64,000 bases of DNA from Leptolyngbya sp. Prado105 (GCA_025454375.1 JALOOO010000001.1:19826-83825), one strand, 5' to 3'; shown: positions 51,068 to 62,052, counted from the stretch's first letter. Made by a program: numbers and translations. The notes: generated by a model not told the origin, from the sequence alone.

Positions 51068-52426
51068 ATGTCACTATCGACATCTATGTCCTACTCTCAG
51101 CCCTCTCGAACCCCAGCGAAGCGAAAACGAGGAATTATCCTCAGCACCAGAGGTTGGCAGCGTCTTCAAGCCGCTGAGCAGCGATCGACGAACCAGAAGA
51201 ATTTTGGCAAGTCCTACACGCTTCAAGAACTCAGCGAACTGACTGCGCTCAGTCCTAACACACTCGCACGGGTTCGCAGTCGCAAGGTTGCCGTTGATCA
51301 ACAGACGTTAGAAAACTATTTTCGGGCATTTGAGTTATTACTGACTCCGGATGACTACACAGATTCCGAAACGGCAAATTTGGGGAATCGCCAGCATATT
51401 TTGCTAAGTGGACAGCTTCCGGTTGATTCACCCTTTTATGTGTACCGCCCTCCGATCGAGAGCATTTGCTATGAGTCTTTGCTGAAGCCAGGGGCTTTGG
51501 TTCGGATTCGAGCGCCGCGCCAAATGGGCAAGACTTCTCTGACGGCAAGAACCCTCACTCAGTTGAGAGAGCAACAGCAATTTCTCACGACTATTACTAG
51601 CTTGCAGCTTGCAGATGCCTCAGTTTTTCAGGACTTGAAGCGGTTTTTACAGTGGTTCTGTGCCATTGTCACCCAAAACTTAGGCTTGCCCAATCAGCTT
51701 GATCGGCACTGGGACGACCTATTTGGCAATAGCTACAACTGTACAAACTATTTTGAAAACTATGTATTGGCGGAGATTGATGCTCCGATCGTGTTAGCCC
51801 TCGATGAAGTCGATGCCGTGTTTGAGCATCCTGAGATTGCAACAGACTTTTTCGGAATGTTAAGGGCTTGGTACGAAAAATCTCGTTATGGTGATGCGAA
51901 GAGTGAACTTTGGCAAAAATTGCGCTTAGTACTGGTTCATTCAACTGAAGTTTATGTCCCACTAAACTTAAATCAATCCCCATTTAACGCAGGCTTGGCG
52001 GTTGAACTCCCTGTTTTATCTTTAGAGCATGTAGTGGATTTGGCGCAGCGATATGGCGTAGACAACGCAGATGAAGCAGCAGCAGCACTTCTCGACCTAA
52101 CAGGCGGAAATCCTTATCTGGTGCAGGTGGGATTGCATCATCTCAGTACTCAGTTCGTCAGTTTGGGAGATTTAATCGAATCTGCGGCGACGAGTGATGG
52201 AGTTTATGCGAACCACCTACGGAATTTACTATGGGATTTACAGAAATATCCAGAATTAATGTCAGCGTTTAAGCGGATTGTTTTATCAGATACGGCGGTT
52301 GAACTAGAACCCATTCTCGCGTTTAAATTACAGAGTAAAGGGCTAGTCAAAATCAAAGATCCTTTGATTGTGCCAAGTTGCCAATTATACCGGAAGTACT
52401 TTCAGCAAGCGCTCTCGACCACGTGA
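51068..52426 (+). CDS. HTH + AAA-like (AAA_35/STAND-type) ATPase
   Basis: 452 aa; N-terminal '[17 protein letters not shown]...[20 protein letters not shown]'; Walker A '[10 protein letters not shown]', Walker B '[12 protein letters not shown]'. Confidence 0.82.
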   Translation: MSLSTSMSYSQPSRTPAKRKRGIILSTRGWQRLQAAEQRSTNQKNFGKSYTLQELSELTALSPNTLARVRSRKVAVDQQTLENYFRAFELLLTPDDYTDSETANLGNRQHILLSGQLPVDSPFYVYRPPIESICYESLLKPGALVRIRAPRQMGKTSLTARTLTQLREQQQFLTTITSLQLADASVFQDLKRFLQWFCAIVTQNLGLPNQLDRHWDDLFGNSYNCTNYFENYVLAEIDAPIVLALDEVDAVFEHPEIATDFFGMLRAWYEKSRYGDAKSELWQKLRLVLVHSTEVYVPLNLNQSPFNAGLAVELPVLSLEHVVDLAQRYGVDNADEAAAALLDLTGGNPYLVQVGLHHLSTQFVSLGDLIESAATSDGVYANHLRNLLWDLQKYPELMSAFKRIVLSDTAVELEPILAFKLQSKGLVKIKDPLIVPSCQLYRKYFQQALSTT

Positions 52427-55400
52427 ACCTTGAACTTCTTCATTCACGCTATCAAGTCGGTGGAAGTCTGCCGCCCGATGCCGCATGTTACGTCCAACGC
52501 AAAGCCGATCAGGAGTTGTATGCAGCCCTGTTAGCGGGTGAATTTTGCTATGTATTTAACTCGCGGCAGATGGGAAAGTCGAGCTTGCGAGTGAGATCGA
52601 TGCAGCGACTGCGAGAGGCGGGAGTCGCTTGCTGTACCGTGGACATGACGGGGATCGGGGTGCAGCAGGTGAGTGCAGAACAGTGGTACGCCTCGATCGC
52701 GGCTTCTTTGGTCAGTAGTTTTGACTTGAAGATCCAGTTTGGGCAGTGGTGGCGAGAGCAAGCACATCTGACCTTTGTAAATCGATTAGAAATTTTGATC
52801 GAGACGGTTTTGCTCCGACAGGTTACGCAAAACATCGTGATTTTTATCGATGAGATCGACAGTGTGCTGGCACTGAAATTCCCAGCAGATGATTTTTTTG
52901 CCTTGATTCGGGCGTGCTATAACCAGCGATCGGAGAAACCAGAATTTAATCGCTTGAGTTTTGCCCTCCTAGGCGTGACAACTCCTGCGGATCTCATTAG
53001 TGATAAACAGCGGACTCCTTTTAATATTGGACGAGCGATCGAACTGAGCGGGTTTCAGTTTACAGAGGCGACTCCTTTATTAACAGGACTCAGCCGCGTG
53101 GCAAAAAATCCAGAAGCTGTGCTGCGGCACATTCTCAATTGGACAGGCGGACAGCCCTTTCTGACTCAAAAACTCTGCGATCTCGTGGTTCGCGAACTGA
53201 CCGAGCAAGATCCGTTTTTGATGGAAGAAATCGATCCGATTCACATTTCAGAACTCACGTTAGAGCATCTGTTTCATATCAGAATGATCGAAAATTGGGA
53301 AGCGCAGGATCGTCCTGAACACTTGCGAACCATTCGCGATCGCCTTCTCAGCAATGATGAACAAACAGGACGGCTCCTCGAACTGTATCAGCAGATCCTC
53401 CAATCCCCTAGAGTCAGTATCGCTGGATACTATCCCCTATTTGAGCAGCGACATCAGGGAATCGCGATCGACAATAGTGTTGAACAGATTACCTTGACGC
53501 TATCTGGGTTAGTTGAGAAAGTGGACGGATATTTACGCATTAAAAATCCAATCTACGAAGCCGTTTTTAACGCTCGCTGGATTGATCGCCAATTCGCAAA
53601 GCTTCGCCCCTATTCAGAAGCCCTGAGTCAGTGGAAGCAATCGCTTTACCAAGACACCTCGCGACTGTTACATGGGCAGGCTCTGATCGATGCCCAAACT
53701 TGGTCAACCGGGAAACATCTGAGCGATGAAGACTACCGCTTTCTCACCGCAAGTCAAACCTTCCAAGAAGAAACGCTGCGTCGCCATCTAGAAGCCGATC
53801 GCGCTCAAGAAATGGCAGTCCGATTGCAGCTTGAAAATCGTAATACCAAACTGCAACAGCGACTTTTAGCCTTATTGAGTCTTGGGCTTGTGACTTCGAT
53901 CTTTCTCAGTGCGATCGCATTTCTTCAGTATCGCAGAGCCGCTCGCAACGAAGTGAGTACGCTCACCAGTAACTCTGAATTACTCTACACGATGGGCAGT
54001 GGATTAGATGCTTTAGTCGTCGCATTGCGGGCACGTGCGAAAGTCAAAGATTTAAACCTACAAGACAAGACCACGTTAAGAGAAGTCGATCGAGTGTTGA
54101 GGCAAGCCGTTTTTACAGGAGCGGAGTTCAACCGATTTTCGGCGCATACTGGGAGTGTGCGCTGTGTAAACTTTAGTCCCGATGGGGAGTTCTTTGCGAC
54201 TTGCTCTGAGGATCAAACCGTCAAACTATGGCATACCGATGGAACCCTTGTGACGACGCTAAAAGGTCATCTGGGAAGTCTTTTAGCTGTTTCCTTTAGT
54301 CCCGATGGCAAACTGATTGCGTCGGGGAGTACAGATAATTCCGTTCGCCTTTGGAGTCATGACGGATGGCAAGTCGAGCGGTTGCTAGGGCATCAGGGCA
54401 ATGTGCAGAGTGTAGCGTTTAGCCCAGATAGTTCGCTGCTTGCTTCTGCGAGTGCAGATCATACGGTGAAGCTCTGGTCACGCGATGGAGCCTTGATCCG
54501 GACTTTACATGGGCACCAAGGCACGGTGAATGCAGTCAGATTTAGTCCCGATGGCAATGTGATTGCGACAGCCAGTGCAGATCGCACGATTAAGTTCTGG
54601 ACAAGGGATGGCGTGTTACTCAAGACGCTAACCGGACATCGCGATCCAGTCTCTAGCATTGCTTTTAGTCCAGATGGCAAAGAGATTGCCTCGGTGAGTT
54701 TGGATGATACGATTCGGGTGTGGACTCAAGCAGGAGAACTGCTCCGGACGATCGAAGCAAATAGTGATGGAGTCACTGATCTGGCTTGGAGTCCGAATAG
54801 TCAAACGATCGCAACGGTTGGGTTTGATAAGGCGCTGAAAGTATGGCAGCGCAACGGGATTTTACTGAGAACCCTTCGAGGGCATGGGCAGGTAATTTGG
54901 AGTGTGGCATTTCATCCGACTGGAGACGAGATCGTCACAGGCAGTGGGGACAAAACGGCTCGACTTTGGCGCTTGTCAAATGGGTTGCTGACTCGATTAG
55001 AGGGACATACGAGTGATGTCAATCAAGTTGAGTTTAGTCCCGATGGGCGGCAGATTGTGACGGCGAGTAAAGATCGCACGATTAAGCTTTGGGGAGAGGG
55101 TGGAAATTTGGTGCGTGATTTAGTGCGTGATTTTTCTTGGAAGTATGACGCAAAATTTAGCCCAGATGGGAAAGAAGTCATTTCGGCTGGCTTAAGTGGG
55201 ATGTTGCGGCGCTGGCGGCTAGATGGAGCGGCGGTCGCACCGATTCCTAGTCCCTCAGGAGAAACCATTCAGAGTATTGCTTATAGTCCGAATGGCAATT
55301 TGATTGCGTCGGGTGGACAGGATAAGACGCTTCGCATCTGGGAAACTGGAGGAAAGCTGGTGCGATCGATTCTTGCTCATGACACTGCGATTCAGAAAAT

Positions 55401-55968
55401 TGCTTTTGCCCCAGGTGGAAATCTGGTTGCGACTGCGAGTTCGGATGGAACCGTGAAGCTGTGGAAAGTTGAAGATGGAAGCTTGCGGGCTTCGTTGATT
55501 GGACATCAAGGAGAAATCACTGCGATCGCGTTTTCGGATTCACTGATTGCGACGGGCAGTAGTGATCGATTGATCAAACTTTGGCGACTTGATGGCACTT
55601 TGCTCAATACCTTAGAAGGGCATCAAGATAATGTGCTAGGTCTTGCTTTTCGCGCAGACGGACAGGTGCTTGCGTCAGGAAGTCTGGATAAAACGGCGAA
55701 GCTTTGGGGGGTTGATGGACATCTGATCACGACCTTAAACGGGCATACGGAAGCCGTTCGCAGTGTTGCATTTCATCCAGATGGGAAGTTGCTAGCATCC
55801 GCAAGCAGCGATCGCACCGTGATCTTATGGAATCTCAATCAGGTGTTAAAAGCAGACTCTGCGGTTACGGCTTGCCACTGGCTGAAAAATTATTTGACAA
55901 CGAATTCAGCCTTGTCCGAGCATGAGCGATCGCTCTGTCGAGATGTCGATCTGAGTAAGCCCAATTGA
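52423..55968 (+). CDS. AAA-like (AAA_35/STAND-type) ATPase with TM and C-terminal WD40 repeats
   Basis: Walker A '[10 protein letters not shown]', Walker B '[12 protein letters not shown]', TM '[21 protein letters not shown]', many 'FSPDG...IASGS.D.T.RLW' repeats; GTG start at 52423 overlaps upstream stop. Confidence 0.88.
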   Translation: MNLELLHSRYQVGGSLPPDAACYVQRKADQELYAALLAGEFCYVFNSRQMGKSSLRVRSMQRLREAGVACCTVDMTGIGVQQVSAEQWYASIAASLVSSFDLKIQFGQWWREQAHLTFVNRLEILIETVLLRQVTQNIVIFIDEIDSVLALKFPADDFFALIRACYNQRSEKPEFNRLSFALLGVTTPADLISDKQRTPFNIGRAIELSGFQFTEATPLLTGLSRVAKNPEAVLRHILNWTGGQPFLTQKLCDLVVRELTEQDPFLMEEIDPIHISELTLEHLFHIRMIENWEAQDRPEHLRTIRDRLLSNDEQTGRLLELYQQILQSPRVSIAGYYPLFEQRHQGIAIDNSVEQITLTLSGLVEKVDGYLRIKNPIYEAVFNARWIDRQFAKLRPYSEALSQWKQSLYQDTSRLLHGQALIDAQTWSTGKHLSDEDYRFLTASQTFQEETLRRHLEADRAQEMAVRLQLENRNTKLQQRLLALLSLGLVTSIFLSAIAFLQYRRAARNEVSTLTSNSELLYTMGSGLDALVVALRARAKVKDLNLQDKTTLREVDRVLRQAVFTGAEFNRFSAHTGSVRCVNFSPDGEFFATCSEDQTVKLWHTDGTLVTTLKGHLGSLLAVSFSPDGKLIASGSTDNSVRLWSHDGWQVERLLGHQGNVQSVAFSPDSSLLASASADHTVKLWSRDGALIRTLHGHQGTVNAVRFSPDGNVIATASADRTIKFWTRDGVLLKTLTGHRDPVSSIAFSPDGKEIASVSLDDTIRVWTQAGELLRTIEANSDGVTDLAWSPNSQTIATVGFDKALKVWQRNGILLRTLRGHGQVIWSVAFHPTGDEIVTGSGDKTARLWRLSNGLLTRLEGHTSDVNQVEFSPDGRQIVTASKDRTIKLWGEGGNLVRDLVRDFSWKYDAKFSPDGKEVISAGLSGMLRRWRLDGAAVAPIPSPSGETIQSIAYSPNGNLIASGGQDKTLRIWETGGKLVRSILAHDTAIQKIAFAPGGNLVATASSDGTVKLWKVEDGSLRASLIGHQGEITAIAFSDSLIATGSSDRLIKLWRLDGTLLNTLEGHQDNVLGLAFRADGQVLASGSLDKTAKLWGVDGHLITTLNGHTEAVRSVAFHPDGKLLASASSDRTVILWNLNQVLKADSAVTACHWLKNYLTTNSALSEHERSLCRDVDLSKPN

Positions 55969-55989
55969 GCAATTGACTAGATTCGACCC

Positions 55990-57171
55990 TCAAGGAATCA
56001 ACGGGTTGGACTTCTGCTCAATCTTAGCTCGATTCAATGCCGCAACTAAGCGATCGATCTGTCCTCTCTCATGAGTCGCCATTACCGTCATCCGAATTCG
56101 ACTCGTTGGCACTGTAGGCGGACGAATCGCAGGTGCAAAAATCCCTTCAGATTGTAAGCATTTGGCAGCTTCTAGCGCAGTCTGCACAGTTGAAAGTTGC
56201 CAGCAGAGAATTGGCGACTCTGAAGGAAGTAGCTCTAAATTTGAGAGTTGTGATTTGAGATAAGCAACGTTCTGCCAAAGCTGAGTTCGTCGCTCTTGCT
56301 CTTGCTGCACAATCCGAATCGCTGCTAATGCAGCAGCAGTATCAGCAGGAGAGAGTCCAGTCGTATAGATCCAAGTCGGCGCACGGTTTCTAAGAAAATC
56401 AATCAATTGCGCTGATCCAGCAATATAACCGCCTAAGCTTCCTAAGGCTTTGCTCAGCGTTCCCATTTGAACGATCGCACGTCCTGTACAGCCAAAATGC
56501 TCAATACATCCTGCACCCGTTGCTCCCATGACTCCAGTGGCATGAGCTTCATCGACTAGCACCATGCACTCAAACTCATCTGCTAAGTCTAAAATCTCTG
56601 GAAGCGGACAGAGATCACCATCCATACTAAATACGGTATCGGTGATGATCAAACTATGCTGAAAATGTTGGCGTTGTTGTTCTAGCTTCGTTCGCAGGTC
56701 TTGACTATCACAATGAGCATAGTCGATCGTCGTTGCGCCGCTTACGATCGCGCCATTTCGCAAGCTCGAATGGTTGTATTGATCCAAAAGAACTAAATCA
56801 CGCTTTCCCACTAAAGCCGCGATCGCTCCTAAATTTGCTAAATATCCCGAGCTAAACACGATCGCATCTTCTGTTTGTTTGAGGTGAGCGATCGCAGTTT
56901 CTAGCTCCTGGTGTAACGCTCGATGTCCTGTAATCAATCGCGAACCCGTACTTCCTGTTCCGTAGTTCCGAGTCGCTTCAATCGCAGCATTGATCAATCG
57001 ATCGTCGGTTGCTAGTCCCAAATAATCGTTACTTGCAAAATTCAGATAGTCTCGATCGTCAATTTGAATGACTGTACCCGGACGATCAATCGTTTTCGTT
57101 GATCGATGCCAGCCTGCTTTCTCGATCGACTTCAAAGATTTCTCGATCCAAGCATAAGGATCATTCTGCAT
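55990..57171 (-). CDS. bioF: 8-amino-7-oxononanoate synthase-family aminotransferase
   Basis: '[13 protein letters not shown]', '[11 protein letters not shown]', '[17 protein letters not shown]'; start at MQNDPYAW. Confidence 0.88.
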   Translation of the reverse strand: MQNDPYAWIEKSLKSIEKAGWHRSTKTIDRPGTVIQIDDRDYLNFASNDYLGLATDDRLINAAIEATRNYGTGSTGSRLITGHRALHQELETAIAHLKQTEDAIVFSSGYLANLGAIAALVGKRDLVLLDQYNHSSLRNGAIVSGATTIDYAHCDSQDLRTKLEQQRQHFQHSLIITDTVFSMDGDLCPLPEILDLADEFECMVLVDEAHATGVMGATGAGCIEHFGCTGRAIVQMGTLSKALGSLGGYIAGSAQLIDFLRNRAPTWIYTTGLSPADTAAALAAIRIVQQEQERRTQLWQNVAYLKSQLSNLELLPSESPILCWQLSTVQTALEAAKCLQSEGIFAPAIRPPTVPTSRIRMTVMATHERGQIDRLVAALNRAKIEQKSNPLIP

Positions 57172-57376
57172 CCGGTTGTTCTCTAATTTCGGCACTCTTG
57201 CCTCGAACAGGAGGCAATTTATCGACTAAGCCCATCTCAAAGGCGACATCCGGCAATTCTCCGGCGAGATAGCGACCGGGTTGAAAGACTTTACCTGGAG
57301 TGAAACACATTTGGCGCAATTGTACTGTCTCAGCCGGGAGAAACATTGTTCTAGATAGGCGACGTTCGATTCCCAT
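57161..57376 (-). CDS. Hypothetical small protein
   Basis: 71 aa ORF tightly packed between bioF and the next ORF. Confidence 0.5.
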   Translation of the reverse strand: MGIERRLSRTMFLPAETVQLRQMCFTPGKVFQPGRYLAGELPDVAFEMGLVDKLPPVRGKSAEIREQPDAE

Positions 57377-57387
57377 GATTTCATCCT

Positions 57388-57741
57388 CTAAAGGCTAATT
57401 CCATGCTGCTGCATGTAGCTTAACAACCAGTTCGCCATTGTGGCACGTCGAGTTTTTCTCGGCACAAGCTCATCGACTTTGTAGCCGCCAAATCCCAGTT
57501 GTTCTTTTAAGAGTTGCTTATTTTCCTGCGAAATCGATCGTGTTAATTTCACAACCGCAGGGCGACTCTCGATAAAATTTGGCGCTTCAGGATAAGCTTC
57601 TTGCCAATCGGGTGCAACGGTTGCATCGTCATAGCCTAAGTAGTGACAGACCAAACGATTCGCGGTTTCATCATCGATCTCATCGTTGAGAATCGCCCAA
57701 ATCGTATCTGCATTTAACAGGGGGATATCAGACATAAGCAT
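57388..57741 (-). CDS. Hypothetical protein
   Basis: 117 aa ORF directly following the DUF4231 gene. Confidence 0.6.
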   Translation of the reverse strand: MLMSDIPLLNADTIWAILNDEIDDETANRLVCHYLGYDDATVAPDWQEAYPEAPNFIESRPAVVKLTRSISQENKQLLKEQLGFGGYKVDELVPRKTRRATMANWLLSYMQQHGISL

Positions 57742-58319
57742 TATCCAGGAGGCAGGGTTTGGGAAGGTTGCGACTCGTCTCTGACGATCTGTTGCATTCC
57801 TTCTGTGACATACACTTCCACATCGCGTTGAATGATTGATTCAACTTGTTCACTAAAAATGGGGAACGCTTTGCGATGATCGTCGTAGGTTCGGTAGACA
57901 CCACTCAACTGCAAAAATTGCCAGCCTTGAGTTTTGAGCAATTCTGCGGATCTACGATAACTATACCAACGCTTACCGTACTGATTAAACTCCTCTAATG
58001 CAGTCCCGATCGCAATCATCGAACTAATACTCACGGTTGCAACCTTGATATAGCGCTCGATAATCCGATCTTCATTGAAGTTGAGTAAAACAATGAGTGG
58101 CAAAACTGCACTGAGAATAATCGTGAGTCTTCTGCTACTTTGATGTCGATCGCGCATTCGATTCGAGCGCCCTTCCATCCATAGCACTTGTTCGAGCCAG
58201 CGTAGCTTGAGATAGTCCTTGCCGGATTGGTCGATTTCGAGTCGATCGATCATGCCTTCAAAATTAGCCTGAAGTGTTGCGTTGTAGTCTTCTTTTGGTT
58301 TATCTGCCATGCCACCCAC
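57741..58319 (-). CDS. DUF4231/SLATT-like two-TM protein
   Basis: 192 aa; 'YLKLRWLEQVLWMEGRSNRMRDRHQSSRRLTIILSAVLPLIVLL' and following TM. Confidence 0.78.
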   Translation of the reverse strand: MGGMADKPKEDYNATLQANFEGMIDRLEIDQSGKDYLKLRWLEQVLWMEGRSNRMRDRHQSSRRLTIILSAVLPLIVLLNFNEDRIIERYIKVATVSISSMIAIGTALEEFNQYGKRWYSYRRSAELLKTQGWQFLQLSGVYRTYDDHRKAFPIFSEQVESIIQRDVEVYVTEGMQQIVRDESQPSQTLPPG

Positions 58320-59171
58320 TCATCGAATTACATCAACAAATTTGCGAATACGCTCTAAATGTTCAATTGTAAATTCAGCATCGTTATGTTTTGCCCCTGG
58401 GATGAATAATAATTGTTTCGGGGTTGGAGTTGCATTATATAATTCCTGACTCATTGTAGAAGGAACGATTTCATCTGCATCGCCATGAATGAAGAAAGCG
58501 GGCATTTTTAGCGATCGCACTTTCTCGATCGAGTTAAATCGCTGGGTCAAAATAATTTCTAATGGAAAGATCCGAAAGTAAGGATTTCTCCCGGCCATAT
58601 CTTTGATTGAGGTGAAGGTGCTTTGTGTGATTAATGCTCTTGCTTCTGGGTGTTTTGCGGCAAGATCGATCGCAACGGCTCCTCCGATCGAATAGCCATA
58701 GATTGTGATTTGCCGGGGTGAAATTTTGCGGGTCTGAGTCAGATAGTTCCAAGCCGCCTCTGCGTCTGCGTAGACTTGCGCTTCTGAGGGAAATCCGCCT
58801 TCACTCTTAGCATAGCCGCGATAGCTAATCACCAGGACTGAGAATCCAAGCTGATGAATCCGATCCATCTGATCCATCCCGCCCAATGTGCCGCCATTGC
58901 CGTGAAAATACAGCACGGTTCCTAAAGTTGGATTGCTACCTTGGGCGTACCAGGCGTGGATTCGCTCGGATTTGCCCAACCAGTTTTTGATTGGAATCCA
59001 GACTTCTTCTGCACGAATCCCAAGATCCGCAGGCGTTTTATAGATCGTTGAGGTGGGAAAGAAAATAAATCGAGATTGAATCAAAAACAGGACAAGACAG
59101 ACGATCGCATAAATTCGCAATGCGATCGCCAGAATCTTCCAGAATAACTTTGGATGGAATTCCATTGACAT
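58320..59171 (-). CDS. Alpha/beta hydrolase
   Basis: 283 aa; 'VLYFHGNGGTLGG', 'IYGYSIGGAVAIDLA', 'FFIHGDADEIVP'. Confidence 0.9.
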   Translation of the reverse strand: MSMEFHPKLFWKILAIALRIYAIVCLVLFLIQSRFIFFPTSTIYKTPADLGIRAEEVWIPIKNWLGKSERIHAWYAQGSNPTLGTVLYFHGNGGTLGGMDQMDRIHQLGFSVLVISYRGYAKSEGGFPSEAQVYADAEAAWNYLTQTRKISPRQITIYGYSIGGAVAIDLAAKHPEARALITQSTFTSIKDMAGRNPYFRIFPLEIILTQRFNSIEKVRSLKMPAFFIHGDADEIVPSTMSQELYNATPTPKQLLFIPGAKHNDAEFTIEHLERIRKFVDVIR

Positions 59172-59264
59172 CTAGCTTGAGAGTTCACCGCTCAACGATT
59201 CTAGAGTTTATTTCTGCGATTGGTTCACTCTCGATCGTATTTCAGGTTTTGTTATAGCGTGTGA

Positions 59265-59519
59265 CTGAGCGTTTCGTATCACCGCAACATCAAGCGACTG
59301 ACCAAACCGATGATGGGATTCGGCTCATTCAACACAGCAAGACGAACCTTGAGCGGGATTGAAGCAATGAGTATGATTCGCAAAGGACAAGTGAAAGGAA
59401 TCAACAAAGGAGACAGTGTGTCTCAAGCGAAGTTTATCGAAGAACTCTTTGGAATGAGTGCTTAACGGAATGCGAACGAGTTGCTTCGTTTTTCACTAAA
59501 AAGTATTTGCGACACAACC
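59265..59519 (+). mobile_element. Remnant of an IS6-family element: transposase C-terminus plus right terminal inverted repeat
   Basis: In-frame 'YHRNIKRLTKPMMGFGSFNTARRTLSGIEAMSMIRKGQVKGINKGDSVSQAKFIEELFGMSA*' (to 59465); end ...TTTGCGACACAACC resembles an IS6-type IR. Confidence 0.8.
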
Positions 59520-59579
59520 TGCTAAGTTTGGTTCTAGCTGTTGGATGTATTCGTCAGGGATGTCGATCGTGATTTGCAT
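59520..59579 (-). pseudogene. Truncated antitoxin 5' fragment (MQITIDIPDEYIQQLEPNLA) abutting the IS6 remnant
   Basis: Near-identical to the start of the 60290-60559 antitoxin. Confidence 0.85.
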
Positions 59580-59670
59580 GAGTTGAGTGATGAGAAGAGA
59601 TGATTTGATTTTAACTTGAGGTTTTCTTTTGCCGGATCTCTTCAGCGGCTTTGCGAATGCCTTGGGCGAT
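59520..59670 (-). repeat. Copy A of TIR-gene-tail/antitoxin-start junction repeat
   Basis: 59520-59663 matches 60500-60643 with 3 mismatches over 144 bp; 59604-59670 matches 61443-61509. Confidence 0.9.
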
Positions 59671-59770
59671 AGCGCTTTTGTGGAGTTTGGCGATCGTGCT
59701 TTTGTTCTGTTGCCTGTTTCTAGATTTCCGGTACGGTTTGACGAGCGATATCTAAGAGATCGTAATTGTT

Positions 59771-60280
59771 CTACCCTTGAGCATTAGAGAACTGATCGAG
59801 CAGGGCTTGAATGAGTTTGGGAGAGGCACGGAAATTTGTTTCTTGTAAGAGTCGTTCTAGAGTCTCTGAGAAGTTAATCCAGTTTCGTTTTGCGGCTTCG
59901 CCCAGAATTCCTAGCATTCCAGTGATGTTGATGCCTAGAGTTTGAGCAGTTTGACGGGCATCGAGATCATCCACAATAAGCAAATCGGCGCTTAAAGACT
60001 GAGCAAGAAGAATTGCTGCTTGTTCTCCAGAATCAAGTCGCTGTAGGAGAGTGCGAACATTCGTTGGAACGAAGCGAGTGTCGTTTGAAACAGGATGGAT
60101 TTCTAGCCAATTTGGAGGAGCAGCAATCCAATTTTGTAGTTCAAGTGGTGCGCCTGGATTTTGCATTTCAGCTTGAACAACGTCAGGAATAATAATGCGT
60201 TGATAGAGACGCGGCAGGAGGTCTAGCTGATCGATGAGAAGTAGATAAAGAATTGGGGAGGTATCAGAGACAATAATCAT
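59771..60280 (-). CDS. DUF3368-like PIN-type toxin
   Basis: 169 aa; 'MIIVSDTSPILYLLLIDQLDLLPRLY', 'LDSGEQAAILLAQSLSADLLIVDDLDARQTAQTLG'. Confidence 0.82.
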   Translation of the reverse strand: MIIVSDTSPILYLLLIDQLDLLPRLYQRIIIPDVVQAEMQNPGAPLELQNWIAAPPNWLEIHPVSNDTRFVPTNVRTLLQRLDSGEQAAILLAQSLSADLLIVDDLDARQTAQTLGINITGMLGILGEAAKRNWINFSETLERLLQETNFRASPKLIQALLDQFSNAQG

Positions 60281-60289
60281 TGATATGTT

Positions 60290-60559
60290 CTAGCTTTGTT
60301 CTCCAAGGACTCGCTGGAGTGTCTGTAAGTCTTGGTTGAAGTCATTAATCGTGTAATGGAGATAGGCTTGATGTTGCTTGAGAAAAGCATCGATTTGAAA
60401 TCGATCGAGTTTAAGGATGCGCCCGACTTCTGCATGGGTGAGGCGTTGATCTTTGTAAGCCTCTACGACAAGAGTTTCGAGAACTTGCTGAGGCAGGTCT
60501 GCTAAGTTTGGTTCTAGCTGTTGGATGTATTCGTCGGGGATGTCGATCGTGATTTGCAT
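60290..60559 (-). CDS. UPF0175-like antitoxin
   Basis: 89 aa; 'MQITIDIPDEYIQQL', HTH-like 'LTHAEVGRILKLDRFQIDAFLKQH'. Confidence 0.8.
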   Translation of the reverse strand: MQITIDIPDEYIQQLEPNLADLPQQVLETLVVEAYKDQRLTHAEVGRILKLDRFQIDAFLKQHQAYLHYTINDFNQDLQTLQRVLGEQS

Positions 60560-60643
60560 GAGTTGAGTGATGAGAAGAGATGATTTGATTTTAGCTTGAG
60601 GTTTTCTTTTGCCGGATCTCTTCAGCGGCTTTGCGAATACCTT
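60500..60643 (-). repeat. Copy B of TIR-gene-tail/antitoxin-start junction repeat
   Basis: See copy A. Confidence 0.9.
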
Positions 60644-60669
60644 CGATCGTGTGATTGTTTTACTCTTTG

Positions 60670-61155
60670 CTATTCTTCGCCTGCCATTTGGAGCACTTGT
60701 TGATAAAATGCAGGGCTTATCCAGGTTCCCTGGTCGATTAATCCGTTTAGCAAGGGAGAAACTTCGCTGATGATTCTTTGCTCTCTGGCAAGAAGCAGAA
60801 TTCCAATCGTTCCAATGATTGGTAATCCTAGAGTTTGAGCAAGGTTGCGTCCTGCTCTTTCATCCATAAGCAATCGATCAGCTTGTAATTCTTCTGCGAG
60901 TGCAATTGCAGCGCATTCACCTCGATCGAGTCCAGGAGTTTTTAGAAGTTGTTCAACTCTTTCGGTCTGCTGAACAGGTCGTATTTCAATCCAAGTTGCA
61001 TTCGGAATCAACAGTGTGGCGGGATGGTTTTCGGTTGTGAGTTCTGCGTGAACAGTTGGTGGGATGAGGATCTTGGTAAAGAGGGAAGATAACAAATCGA
61101 GGCGATCGATTTTGGCAAGTTCGCTGAGGGGTGTGGTGTTGGAAACAATGATCAC
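60670..61155 (-). CDS. DUF3368-like PIN-type toxin
   Basis: 161 aa; 'MIIVSNTTPLSELAKIDRLDLLSSLF', 'LDRGECAAIALAEELQADRLLMDERAGRNLAQTLG'. Confidence 0.85.
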   Translation of the reverse strand: MIIVSNTTPLSELAKIDRLDLLSSLFTKILIPPTVHAELTTENHPATLLIPNATWIEIRPVQQTERVEQLLKTPGLDRGECAAIALAEELQADRLLMDERAGRNLAQTLGLPIIGTIGILLLAREQRIISEVSPLLNGLIDQGTWISPAFYQQVLQMAGEE

Positions 61156-61157
61156 GA

Positions 61158-61418
61158 TTAGAGCAGATTGCGGGTTTCAGCGATTTCTTGAGCGAGTTCT
61201 TCTGGAGTTTGTTCTGGAAAAGGTGAGATTTTGTACTGTGCCATTAAATCCAGAATTTCTAAACGGCTGAGGTTGAGACTCTGCGCTGCGTAACCTGTGC
61301 TAATGCTGCCGTGGCGTAAGAGTTCCATGATGTATGATTCACGCGCTTTGGATTCTGCTTGCTGACGAATAGCATCGTCTAATTGAATGTCTGAGGAGAG
61401 GTCGATCGTGATTCGCAT
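61158..61418 (-). CDS. UPF0175-like antitoxin
   Basis: 86 aa; 'ARESYIMELLRHGSISTGYAAQSLNLSRLEILDLMAQYKIS'. Confidence 0.85.
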   Translation of the reverse strand: MRITIDLSSDIQLDDAIRQQAESKARESYIMELLRHGSISTGYAAQSLNLSRLEILDLMAQYKISPFPEQTPEELAQEIAETRNLL

Positions 61419-61442
61419 CGGTCGAATAATGAAAAGGGCTAG

Positions 61443-61509
61443 TTTGATTTTAGCTTGAGGTTTTCTTTTGCCGGATCTCTTCGGCGGCTTTGCGAATGCC
61501 TTGGGCGAT
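61443..61509 (-). repeat. Copy C: authentic TIR-gene 3' end within the repeated junction
   Basis: 67 bp, 2 mismatches against copy A. Confidence 0.88.
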
Positions 61510-62052
61510 CGCTAAAAATGCTTGATTGTTCCAAGTTGTGACGGCTTTTGCGCCTGCTCCGTGAGCGATGGGGAGCGCTTGGAGTTTGCCAAAGGGGGCG
61601 GATTCCCAGTCGCAGGGTTTGAGGAGGATGGGGATGATGCGGGCTTTGCCTTGGGTGTGACGATCGAGCGCGCGAGTGAGTTCTGTTTCGTAGCAGTAGT
61701 CGGAGGCGAGGAAGTTGGCGCTGATGAGGAGCAGGATGATGTCGGCGGTGTTGAGGTGAGCGTCGATCGCGGTTGCCCGTTCGGTTCCAGCGGTGATGTC
61801 GCGATTATGCCAAGCCGTGATAATTCCTTGGTGTTGAAGGAGTTTGAGATGTTTGTCGAGTTCGTCGCGGAGGGTTTCGTCTGCGTGGGCGTAGGAGTAG
61901 AAGAGAGTGAGGGAGCCAGGTTGAGGGGAGGGGCTGACGTTGGAGCTAGATTTGGCAGAGGGTTGCATGTGAGCAATCTGGTTGCCTTGAACTGTTTCGG
62001 CAAGGTTGCCAATGTTTGCACCGCGAAGATCAAATTTAGGAGCGTCTGACAT
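61450..62052 (-). CDS. TIR-domain protein with N-terminal DLRGANIGNLAETVQGNQ tag
   Basis: 200 aa; 'SLTLFYSYAHADETLRDELDKHLKLLQHQG', 'IILLLISANFLASDYCYETELTRAL'. Confidence 0.88.
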   Translation of the reverse strand: MSDAPKFDLRGANIGNLAETVQGNQIAHMQPSAKSSSNVSPSPQPGSLTLFYSYAHADETLRDELDKHLKLLQHQGIITAWHNRDITAGTERATAIDAHLNTADIILLLISANFLASDYCYETELTRALDRHTQGKARIIPILLKPCDWESAPFGKLQALPIAHGAGAKAVTTWNNQAFLAIAQGIRKAAEEIRQKKTSS

